NCBI RefSeq assembly: GCF_021531655.1
Contig: NZ_JADYUF010000070.1
Span: 1-9,128, forward strand
Origin: Leyella stercorea
GTDB lineage: Bacteria > Bacteroidota > Bacteroidia > Bacteroidales > Bacteroidaceae
Length of the DNA: 9,128 nt
Direction: 5' to 3'
Made by a program: the position numbers and the translations under genes. Numbering within the stretch: the first letter of the stretch is position 1; every line of letters begins with the position of its first letter. A model generated the notes under the pieces. That model did no database searches and had not been told where the DNA came from. It saw only the letters and a list, made by a program, of their open reading frames with translations. Positions 1 through 6,831 of this stretch are shown piece after piece.

Positions 1-1
1 T

Positions 2-52
2 GAGAATGACAAGAGATTGGCTGCACTTAGAGAGTATGCTCAAACGGCTTGA
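2..52 (+). CDS. C-terminal tail of an unidentified protein (partial)
   Basis: An open frame enters from the window edge and ends at the TGA at 50-52, giving the tail ENDKRLAALREYAQTA. Its charged, helical composition looks coding, but 16 residues are too few to name a family. It lies on the opposite strand from the sensor remnant that follows, and a second + strand coding fragment begins some 60 bases later. It may be the end of the neighbouring gene or of a mobile-element protein. The call rests only on an open frame and plausible composition. Confidence 0.3.
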   Translation, partial: ENDKRLAALREYAQTA

Positions 53-90
53 ATTCTAAATCCGAAACTTGAGACCTATATATTATTGGG

Positions 91-274
91 ATGATTAAGA
101 CAAACGGAATGATTATGGGCAAAAAGTAACCGATACAACCTGAAACTTGTCTTCGGTTCGGTTACGGAAAAGAAAGAAAATGAAATAAACAGGTATATCC
201 AATCTATTGCAGGAGGAAGCAAGTACAATCCGATAAGGCATGACGGTCGTCCTGATCGAGCTGCACTTCGATAG
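91..274 (+). pseudogene. Broken fragment of an unknown protein
   Basis: From the ATG at 91 the frame reads MIKTNGMIMGKK and stops at 127-129, just after an A5 run (121-125). If one A is dropped it continues as MGKSNRYNLKLVFGSV, then a lysine/glutamate-rich helical stretch (TEKKENEINRYIQSIAGG), then SKYNPIRH. This composition is much more protein-like than a random frame. From about 235 the same frame only reads the antisense of the kinase remnant (DGRPDRAALR, stop at 272-274), so the protein is cut off by a DNA junction there. I do not recognise the family. It is probably part of whatever insertion or rearrangement truncated the sensor gene. The frameshift could also be a sequencing error in the homopolymer. 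Confidence 0.35.
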
Positions 275-440
275 TGCCCGTCTGCTGACTGACGTACTTG
301 AAGGCATTGGACACGAGATTGTACACCACCTTTTGCATCTGGCGCTTGTCGAACCAGCACTCTATACGTGGCGACGTAGACGAGAACGTGAAGGTGATAG
401 ACTTGGTGCGTACGTGTATCAAGCAGTCGGCTTACGTCCA
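232..440 (-). pseudogene. Histidine-kinase ATPase-domain fragment (N-box) of the HTCS
   Basis: This is the third piece of the broken sensor, in a frame of its own. It reads LIHVRTKSITFTFSSTSPRI, then ECWFDKRQMQKVVYNLVSNAFKYV and GTIEVQLDQDDRHAL. FDKRQMQKVVYNLVSNAFKY is the classic N-box region of HTCS kinases: Asp before the helix, then NLxSNAFKY that coordinates Mg-ATP. Upstream, the frame is closed by a stop inside the propeller-coding sequence, so the junction lies at about 428-445. Downstream, coding sense is lost near 235, before the DxGxG box would appear. The fragment cannot fold as an ATPase by itself. Confidence 0.75.
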
Positions 441-1390
441 TAGCCACCATTCCATTAGTGCCACCCACCAATATGGTATTTCCGACTGCAAACAATCCGC
501 AACCACGATTGATGCCAATAATGGGGAAGTCGTGCGAGAACTCGACATTACGGAAGGAGTCGTCGGTGGTATTGAGCACGCCAATGCCATGCTCGGTGCT
601 ATATATCAGCTGTTTGCCCACATTGGCAAAGGCATAGCAGAAGTTGCTCATAATGTCGCTGTTGTCGGTGTCGAACACCTGAAACGCATGTTTCTTCTCG
701 TCGAGGCGGTATATTCCGCCGCCTACCGACGCTACATATATGCGACCATTGCTGTCCTCGCGGATATCAGTGAATCCCACTTCGCCCAATCCTGCCTTGC
801 CTGCCTCATAAAAGCGCAGCACACGGCGCGACTGCACCGAAATCTTGTACAGTCCCGACCCGTCTGCCGCCCACAGATAGCCACGACGGTCAATGTAGAT
901 GGCATTGGGACGGGTACCCACCGTTGAAGCAATGACTTTTGTCGTCTTGTCGGCTATGCGATAAGAGTAGAGATGGCCTTTACAAGCATAGTAGAGATGG
1001 CCCGCATGACACGCAAGAGCCGACACATCGTCGTGGACAATCACCTTGCTGCCTTGGGTAAGATCGTCGATGGCTACTACCGAACGGCCGAGAAGAAAAA
1101 TACACGTTGCCGTTGTCGTCGCCACAAATACGTCGCACTTCGATATTGTGCGGATTCATGCCGCGAAACTTCTTTATAGCCGTAACCGTCTTGCCATCAA
1201 ATATATTTACGCCCTCCTCAGTGCCAAACCACATACGTCCAAGACGGTCTTGATATATCGACAATACGGACAATTGCGACAGTCCTTCCGGTATCGACAG
1301 ATGACGGAAACGCATGGCTTGGATATTGAGAGCGAATAAGCAGACAATTAGTATTAGTAATAATCGTTTTATAAACCTAATGTATAACAT
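232..1390 (-). pseudogene. Hybrid two-component system sensor (HTCS), frameshifted and internally deleted
   Basis: HTCS proteins are single-chain PUL regulators: a periplasmic double beta-propeller sensor, a Y_Y_Y domain, one membrane segment, a histidine kinase, a receiver and an AraC-type DNA-binding domain, usually about 1,300-1,400 residues. Here the start at 1390 gives a signal peptide (MLYIRFIKRLLLILIVCLFALNIQA) followed by RFRHLSIPEGLSQLSVLSIYQD and propeller repeats such as DRLGRMWFGTEEGVNIFDG. After DDNGNVYF the frame shifts by +1 at an A5 run (1096-1100 on the + strand). The second frame carries further repeats (DRRGYLWAADGSGLYKI, DSNGRIYVASVGGGIYRL) to VGGTNGMVAMDV near 440. It then switches frame again into a kinase ATPase fragment. 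The linker, transmembrane helix, phospho-acceptor His domain, receiver and HTH are all missing. It lies divergent to the susC gene, the normal position for the cognate regulator. Family identification is firm; loss of function follows from the missing domains. Confidence 0.85.
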
Positions 1391-1445
1391 TGTATAATTT
1401 AATGGTTGTAGTGAGATTAAAATTACAAATTTTAAGCAAAACAAA

Positions 1446-1476
1446 CAAAAGTATACTTTCAAAAATTTTACACAAT
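1446..1476 (-). promoter_or_regulatory. Promoter of the HTCS remnant
   Basis: On the minus strand TACTTTTG (complement of 1446-1453) matches the Bacteroidetes -7 element TAnnTTTG. ATTG (complement of 1473-1476) lies upstream with exactly 19 bases between TTG and the -7 box, the usual -33 to -7 spacing. Transcription would start near 1438-1441, leaving about 50 bases of leader before the ATG at 1390. Both elements are intact even though the gene is broken. The match is visible; activity is inferred. Confidence 0.6.
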
Positions 1477-1522
1477 CAATTATTACGAAATAAAAAGCAT
1501 GCTAAATGGGGATATAGCATCG

Positions 1523-1564
1523 AAATCATTTAGATTCGCAACGCACAAAAGAATAAATCATTTA
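1523..1564. repeat. Paired direct repeat AAATCATTTA (candidate operator)
   Basis: AAATCATTTA occurs identically at 1523-1532 and 1555-1564, 32 bases start to start, close to three helical turns. It lies about 90-130 bases upstream of the susC -7 element. AraC-type regulators, including the output domain of HTCS proteins, often bind direct repeats on one face of the DNA. In AT-rich sequence a 10-base repeat can arise by chance, so an operator role is only a suggestion. Confidence 0.3.
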
Positions 1565-1591
1565 TCGTGAAGAAGCTTAGTTAAAAAGTCT

Positions 1592-1619
1592 CATTTGTAT
1601 AATTTGCACACATCAAATG
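1592..1619. repeat. Inverted repeat CATTTG / CAAATG upstream of susC promoter
   Basis: CATTTG at 1592-1597 and CAAATG at 1614-1619 form six-base inverted arms separated by 16 bases, ending about 35 bases upstream of the susC -7 element. It could be a regulator site. The arms are short and the region AT-rich, so chance is a real alternative. Confidence 0.25.
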
Positions 1620-1654
1620 GATAATTTTGTACTGATATTATACTTGATTTATAC

Positions 1655-1663
1655 TAAATTTGC
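1655..1663 (+). promoter_or_regulatory. susC -7 promoter element
   Basis: TAAATTTGC fits the Bacteroidetes -7 consensus TAnnTTTG exactly. No TTTG lies at the ideal distance: the nearest, at 1626-1629, is 25 bases upstream instead of about 19-21. A weak -33 element is what one expects of an activator-dependent PUL promoter. Transcription would start near 1670, giving a leader of about 120 bases. Confidence 0.5.
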
Positions 1664-1716
1664 AACCGAAAAATATAATTTACCTAAAACAACCAGTGAG
1701 CCATTCAGCACACACA

Positions 1717-1782
1717 ACATCTGAAGTAAGCGTATACTACATCTGAAATAAAATTATACTAAATATGAAATAAAAACCCAAA
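1717..1782 (+). repeat. Imperfect 22-base tandem repeat in the susC leader
   Basis: Two adjacent 22-base units share ACATCTGAA at their start and TATACT at their end (1717-1738 and 1739-1760). A third, weaker unit (1761-1782) keeps ATATGAAATAAAA of the same frame before diverging. The array ends 10 bases before the susC ATG, so it lies within the likely mRNA leader, overlapping the region where ribosomes bind. It could arise by slippage, or serve as a binding site for protein or RNA. No function can be assigned from sequence. Confidence 0.5.
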
Positions 1783-1792
1783 CAAAAGATCT

Positions 1793-4700
1793 ATGCACAA
1801 ATCAAATCTTTTACTGAAAGGCTTGATGCTTGGTGTTACAGCCAGCATGTATCCAGCATTTGGAAATGCAACTGCCACGTCGCCGGCAACAAATAATGTT
1901 GCCAACGTACAGCAGGAGTCTACAACCGTTACGGGTATCGTCCTTGACGATATGGGCGAGCCAATCATTGGCGCCACTATCAAGATTAAGGGACAGGACA
2001 CCGTAGGCACCATTACATCTATTGATGGCGATTTCACACTGAAAGGCTTGAAGAAGGGCCAGACTCTCGTAATCAGCTACATCGGATTCCAGACACAGGA
2101 GGTGAAGTACAACGGCGAGAAGTCGCTCAAGGTAACTCTCAAGTCCGACTCAAAGAGCCTCAACGAAGTTGTTGTTGTAGGTTACGGCACACAGAAAAAG
2201 GTGAACATGTCGGGTGCTGTTGCATCCATCAATATGGACGAGCTGACTGAGAGCCGTCCCGTCACCAACGTTTCGCAGGCCCTCGCAGGTCTAGCTGCCG
2301 GTGTAAACGTTTCATCGAGCAGCAACCGTCCGGGCGATGACAACGCATCAATCCTTGTGCGTGGTCAGGGTACACTCAACTCATCGGCACCTCTTATCAT
2401 CATCGACGGTGTAGAGCAGGGCATCAACACCGTTAACCCGCAGGATATTGAGTCGGTATCAGTATTGAAGGATGCTGCCTCGGCTTCAATCTATGGATCG
2501 CGTGCAGCCAACGGCGTTATCCTTATCACTACAAAGAAGGGTAAATCGGGAAAAATCAAGGTCGACTACAACGGATACGTATCTTTCCAGTCTATCCGCA
2601 AGACTCTGACTCCGGTGTCAAACTATGCCGACTACATGGAACTTATCAACGAGGGCTACTACAACTCTAACCCTAAGTCGGGCAAGAACCAGTACTTCTC
2701 AGAAGATAAAATCGCTGAATGGCGCAATGGCAACGACCCTCTGAAATATCCTAACACCAACTGGATTGACGAGACATTCAAGCCGTCGACATCGACCAAC
2801 CACGTAGTATCACTCAGCGGCGGTAGCGACAAGATTCGCTTCTACGGCTCGTTCGGATACATGAACAACCCTGGCGTTTTGGAGAATGCCGGTATGAAGA
2901 AGTACACCGTACGCCTCAACATGGACGCCGACGTGACATCATGGCTCAACATCGGCATGCAGATTGGTGGCTACGTGAGCGACCTGGAACCGGGTGCTGA
3001 GGAGATTGACAACATCTTCACATATACAGCGGCTACAACTCCGGGTATGGTTTTCCGCGCTCCCGACGGACGCTACGGTGCTTTGAACAACAGCGAGGAC
3101 AGCGGCCAGTGTGCCAACAACAACCCGCTCATCCGTCTTAACAAGTGGGCAGGTCAGGACCGCAAGAACAACGTTCGTCCACGCTTCACTGCCACATTGA
3201 AGCCGTTCAAGGGCTTCTCGCTCACCGGTTCGTACAGCTACGAATTCCTCGACCGCGAGACTCACCGCAAGCCGGTATTCCTCAATGCATACAACTTCCT
3301 CACCGACGAGCAGACATGGACCAACCGTGGCAAGACATCAATCAAATATACCGACAGCAAGATAGAACGCTACTTCAACGACCTCGTGGCACGCTACGAC
3401 ACCAAGATGTTCAAGAACAACCTCGCTATCGGTGCTATGGCTGGTCTCTCTAACGAGCTTTACCGCTCGAAGAATTTCTCGGCAACACGCCAGGACTTGA
3501 CCGACCTCTCAATGGACGTTATCAACGGTGCTACCGGCGAGTCGACATCATCAGGCTCAAGCACAGAGTGGGCTATGCGCTCATTCTTCGGCCGACTAAA
3601 CCTCAACTGGCAGGAGAAGTACCTCTTCGAGTTCAACCTCCGTGCCGACGGTTCGTCACGCTTCTCTAAAGACAACCGTTGGGGCTACTTCCCGTCAGCA
3701 TCAGCAGCATGGCGTATCGACCAGGAGAAGTTTATGGAAGGCGTATTGGGTGGCAACCTGAGCAACTTGAAGCTTCGCCTGTCGTACGGTGCACTGGGTA
3801 ACAACTCGGTAGGCAACTACGACTACCAGTCGCTCTACACCACAAGCGGCAACAACTACGTGCTCGGCAACCTTATGGTACCTGGTCTTGCACTTGCAGC
3901 CATCTCTAACTCAGCCCTTACATGGGAGTCGACCAAGGTATTCAACGTAGGTCTTGACTTCGGATTCTTCAACAACCACCTGACCGGTACTATCGACTTC
4001 TTCAACAAGAAGACTACTGGCATCCTTATCAACCTCCCGGCTCCGGGCGTACACGGTACAACAGCACTGCCTAAGCAGAACAGTGCAGAGGTGACCAACA
4101 AGGGTATTGAGTTCACACTCGGATGGCAGGACAAGATAGGCGACTTCACCTATGGTGCAAACGCCAACTTCGCTTACATTACTAATAATGTAGACAAGTT
4201 CAAAGGCAAGGACAAGGGCGGCATGTCAATCAGCGGTGCCAACCTCATCTGGGAAGGACACAGCATCAACTCACAGTATCTGATGCGCGTAGACCGAATC
4301 CTGCAGACCGACGAGGACATGAAGATTGTAGACGAAATGATAGCTAAGAATCCTAACGCATTCATGGCACTTGGCAAGCCTCAGAAGGGCGACTTCCTCT
4401 ACAAGGATATCGACGGCGACGGTTGCATCACTCTTATGGATAAGGAAATCGTGAGCGACGGCACCAACCCGAAGTTCACATTCGGCCTCAACCTCAACGC
4501 TGCATACAAGGGCTTCGACGTTGCGGCATTGCTTCAGGGACAGCTCGGCATCAAGACATTCTGGATGAACGATGCATACAACACTCCTACCGTGCGCTAT
4601 GGCTACCAAATCAACAAGGAAGTAGCAGACGGCCGCTGGTATGAAGGTCGCACCGACGCCAAGTATCCGCGTCTGATACAGTATCAGGACACACGCAACA

Positions 4701-4939
4701 CCAAGCCCAGCGACTTCTATCTGCAGGACCGCTCATTCCTGAAGATACGCAACATCCAGCTCGGCTACACCGTCCCGCAGAACCTCACACAGATGATAAA
4801 TGTGCAGCGCGTGCGTGTATACTGCAGCTTGGAGAACTTCTTCACATTCACAAGCTTCAAGGGCTTCGACCCTGAAGTAAGCGGAATGAACTATCCTACA
4901 ATGAAGCAGTGCACACTGGGTCTTAACATATCATTCTAA
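1793..4939 (+). CDS. susC: SusC/RagA-family TonB-dependent outer-membrane glycan transporter
   Basis: This 1,048-residue protein is the import channel of the PUL; the symbol is given at family level only. A short basic, hydrophobic signal peptide (residues 1 to about 24) leads to a carboxypeptidase-regulatory-like domain at about 43-118 (TVTGIVLDDMGEPIIGATIK ... SYIGFQTQEV), the N-terminal extension diagnostic of SusC proteins. The TonB box is LNEVVVVGYGTQ at about 123-134. The plug (about 137-250) contains LVRGQGTLN, IDGVEQG and the family signature ASIYGSRAANGVILITTKKG. The rest is a beta-barrel ending in LNISF, with the terminal Phe used for Bam-dependent insertion. Length is normal for the family and the frame is unbroken. 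The next gene begins 20 bases after the stop, so the two are co-transcribed and their products form the usual SusCD 'pedal-bin' complex. It takes energy from TonB-ExbBD. Substrate cannot be read from sequence; the adjacent lyase points to a uronic-acid-containing glycan. The start at 1793 is the first ATG in frame and gives the complete signal peptide. Confidence 0.95.
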   Translation: MHKSNLLLKGLMLGVTASMYPAFGNATATSPATNNVANVQQESTTVTGIVLDDMGEPIIGATIKIKGQDTVGTITSIDGDFTLKGLKKGQTLVISYIGFQTQEVKYNGEKSLKVTLKSDSKSLNEVVVVGYGTQKKVNMSGAVASINMDELTESRPVTNVSQALAGLAAGVNVSSSSNRPGDDNASILVRGQGTLNSSAPLIIIDGVEQGINTVNPQDIESVSVLKDAASASIYGSRAANGVILITTKKGKSGKIKVDYNGYVSFQSIRKTLTPVSNYADYMELINEGYYNSNPKSGKNQYFSEDKIAEWRNGNDPLKYPNTNWIDETFKPSTSTNHVVSLSGGSDKIRFYGSFGYMNNPGVLENAGMKKYTVRLNMDADVTSWLNIGMQIGGYVSDLEPGAEEIDNIFTYTAATTPGMVFRAPDGRYGALNNSEDSGQCANNNPLIRLNKWAGQDRKNNVRPRFTATLKPFKGFSLTGSYSYEFLDRETHRKPVFLNAYNFLTDEQTWTNRGKTSIKYTDSKIERYFNDLVARYDTKMFKNNLAIGAMAGLSNELYRSKNFSATRQDLTDLSMDVINGATGESTSSGSSTEWAMRSFFGRLNLNWQEKYLFEFNLRADGSSRFSKDNRWGYFPSASAAWRIDQEKFMEGVLGGNLSNLKLRLSYGALGNNSVGNYDYQSLYTTSGNNYVLGNLMVPGLALAAISNSALTWESTKVFNVGLDFGFFNNHLTGTIDFFNKKTTGILINLPAPGVHGTTALPKQNSAEVTNKGIEFTLGWQDKIGDFTYGANANFAYITNNVDKFKGKDKGGMSISGANLIWEGHSINSQYLMRVDRILQTDEDMKIVDEMIAKNPNAFMALGKPQKGDFLYKDIDGDGCITLMDKEIVSDGTNPKFTFGLNLNAAYKGFDVAALLQGQLGIKTFWMNDAYNTPTVRYGYQINKEVADGRWYEGRTDAKYPRLIQYQDTRNTKPSDFYLQDRSFLKIRNIQLGYTVPQNLTQMINVQRVRVYCSLENFFTFTSFKGFDPEVSGMNYPTMKQCTLGLNISF

Positions 4940-4959
4940 CCATTAAGCGAAAATTCATT

Positions 4960-6699
4960 ATGAAAAAGATAACAATATTATCAGCAGCACTTGCCTTGAC
5001 AATGTCTCTGACAGGTTGCTACGACTTAGATAGATATCCTACCGACAAGCTCTCGTCTGGAACCTACTTTAAGACCGAAGATCATGCCAAGTCGGCAATG
5101 ATGGGCGTTTACAGCCGTATGCAGGCCGACCACGTATTCGGACTGAAATTCTCTATGGACGTACTGGGCGGAGTAGCCATGGGCTACGACAATCAGTCGT
5201 TCCAGAAGTTTGCCTGCGGCACTTACGATATGGCAGATACATGGGTGAACTACCGCTGGACCAACCTCTACGAATCAGTAGCACGTGCCAACATCGTAAT
5301 CCGCAACGTTGACAACTGCAACATGAGCGACCAGCTCAAGGCTCAATACAAAGCTGAGGCACGATTCATGCGCGCCCTCTTCTACAACGAACTGCTCAAC
5401 TACTTCGGTGGTGTGCCTCTGTACGACGAGACCACCGACGTTACTACAGAATATTCTGAAATGAAGAAGCCACGCAGCAGTGCCGACGATATTCGCAAGT
5501 TCATTATCGACGACTTGAACGAGGCATACAATGTGCTGCCACTGTCGTGGGAGTCGGCCGACTACGGACGCGCTACAAAGTATGCTGCACGTGCTCTTAT
5601 GGGCAAGATATATCTCTACAACAAGCAGTATACAGAAGCCAAAGAGTGCTTTAAGGATGTAATCGAGCACGGTGGCTACGAGCTGTACAACGACTACGCC
5701 GGACTCTTCCTCCCCGGAGGTGACGAGAGCAAAGAGATGATTTTCGCCATTCAGAACATGGGCGGTGTAGGCACCGACTACGGAATGCCTATGTGCTTCT
5801 ACATGGGTACTCGTGCTTCTTATGGCTCTTGCTGGAACAACGTGATGGTGGCTACAACATTCGCCGACTCGTACGAGTGGAAGGACGGACGCCAGTTCAG
5901 CTGGAAGGAATTCTTCAAGGACGACCCCGTAGCCAAAGACTACGAAACCAACGACGCTACTAAGAAGAAGGTGTTCAACTCGACCTTCAAGAATTCAAAA
6001 GTAGTTGCATATACTCCGTACAAGGAGAAGCTGCAGCAGATGTACGCCAACCGCGACCCACGTATGGCTGCATCGCTTATCACTCCGTACAGCAGCTATT
6101 TGGGATGGTACAAGAACAAGGTGGCTCCAAGTGAATTCGTACTGCCTACAAAGGGTCTTAACGACGGCAATGGCGTAATCCGTGTAAACGGCAACTACGA
6201 CTGCTACTTGTGGCGCAAGTTCGTTCCGGAAGGCGACATGAACGGTGCAATGAACAACCGTGCCGATACTCCTATCAACTTCCCGCTTATACGCTACGCC
6301 GACGTGTTGCTGATGATGGCAGAGTGCGAGTGGGCATTGAACAATGATGCTGTTGCTATTGATTATATCAACCAGGTGCGCCAGCGTCCGTCGGTAGAAA
6401 TGCCTGCACTGACATGGCAGGGCGAGGAAAGCCCAGTCAACGTGAAGACTCACGACGAAGTGTTCACACGTCTGCGCCATGAGCGTGCCGTAGAACTTGC
6501 AGCCGAGGGACAGAGCTTCGACGACATGAAGCGTTGGGGACTGCTCGAGACTCTCAACGGTAAGCCTGAGAAGGAAATTACCGGCTCTATACGCTACACT
6601 CATGGTGTTTCAAGCCGCGACTATCTCTGGCCTATCCCGTCGGGCGAACGCGAGAAGAATCCTGAGCTCAGCCAGAACCCAGGTTGGGGTGAGAACTAA
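4960..6699 (+). CDS. susD: SusD/RagB-family surface glycan-binding lipoprotein
   Basis: The 579-residue protein is the lid of the SusCD importer and captures oligosaccharide at the cell surface. Residues 1-20 form a lipoprotein signal with lipobox LTGC, so Cys20 is the lipidated residue. YDLDRYPTDKLSSGTYF (about 21-37) is the typical start of mature SusD proteins. The helical TPR-like core includes QYKAEARFMRALFYNELLNY followed by FGGVPLYDE, the family's most conserved block. The C-terminal part has RHERAVELAAEGQSFDDMKR followed by WG, then LWPIPSGEREKNPELSQNPGW at the end, both standard SusD hallmarks. Length is ordinary and no frame damage is seen. It follows the SusC gene by 20 bases and is followed by a strong hairpin terminator, which may end most susCD transcripts here. 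The glycan-contacting residues are not predictable, so the substrate is inferred only from the downstream lyase. Confidence 0.95.
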   Translation: MKKITILSAALALTMSLTGCYDLDRYPTDKLSSGTYFKTEDHAKSAMMGVYSRMQADHVFGLKFSMDVLGGVAMGYDNQSFQKFACGTYDMADTWVNYRWTNLYESVARANIVIRNVDNCNMSDQLKAQYKAEARFMRALFYNELLNYFGGVPLYDETTDVTTEYSEMKKPRSSADDIRKFIIDDLNEAYNVLPLSWESADYGRATKYAARALMGKIYLYNKQYTEAKECFKDVIEHGGYELYNDYAGLFLPGGDESKEMIFAIQNMGGVGTDYGMPMCFYMGTRASYGSCWNNVMVATTFADSYEWKDGRQFSWKEFFKDDPVAKDYETNDATKKKVFNSTFKNSKVVAYTPYKEKLQQMYANRDPRMAASLITPYSSYLGWYKNKVAPSEFVLPTKGLNDGNGVIRVNGNYDCYLWRKFVPEGDMNGAMNNRADTPINFPLIRYADVLLMMAECEWALNNDAVAIDYINQVRQRPSVEMPALTWQGEESPVNVKTHDEVFTRLRHERAVELAAEGQSFDDMKRWGLLETLNGKPEKEITGSIRYTHGVSSRDYLWPIPSGEREKNPELSQNPGWGEN

Positions 6700-6760
6700 C
6701 AACTGATTGAAACAACACGAATGATCGGTTTTTATAAAATAGTATTTAGGTAAATAATGA

Positions 6761-6814
6761 AAGGCTGATGGAAGTTATACTATAGCAGGATAACTTCTAT
6801 CGGCCTTTTGTTTT
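6761..6814 (+). terminator. Rho-independent-type terminator between susD and the lyase
   Basis: Arms 6761-6778 and 6790-6807 pair over 18 positions with only two G.U wobbles and no mismatch. They enclose an 11-base loop, and the right arm runs into TTTTGTTTT. The lyase ATG is only 17 bases after the T-tract. No clear TAnnTTTG promoter is visible between susD and the hairpin, so the lyase probably depends on read-through or on an unrecognised promoter. The structure is plain; the degree of termination is unknown. Confidence 0.75.
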
Positions 6815-6831
6815 AGCAGAACTCACGTAAT

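Larger units (their letters stand above)
1391..1792. other. Divergent intergenic control region
   Basis: This AT-rich, roughly 400-base stretch separates the sensor remnant from the susC gene. I see no convincing gene in it. It holds the minus-strand sensor promoter, a + strand -7 element for susC, the repeat AAATCATTTA twice (1523-1532 and 1555-1564), an inverted CATTTG/CAAATG pair (1592-1597 and 1614-1619) and a 22-base tandem repeat just before the susC start. This is where an HTCS or other activator would be expected to bind. Confidence 0.6.

Noticed and set aside
298..927. A 209-residue + strand open frame
   Set aside because: It is exactly antisense to the HTCS propeller, which has clear repeat motifs; its own translation shows no family features.
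76..1125. A single 349-residue minus-strand protein
   Set aside because: Only the part from about 440 to 1100 encodes propeller sequence. The last 110 or so residues are out of frame with the kinase remnant and then antisense to the + strand fragment, and its apparent start is a frameshifted read of VYFLLGRS.
1592..1605. TATAATTTGC as an alternative susC -7 element
   Set aside because: It misses the TAnnTTTG spacing by one base, whereas TAAATTTGC at 1655-1663 is an exact match and nearer the gene.
5995..6603. A 202-residue minus-strand open frame inside susD
   Set aside because: Shadow of the SusD gene, whose hallmarks cover the same bases in the other strand; the composition is rich in Cys, His and Val as is typical of antisense frames.
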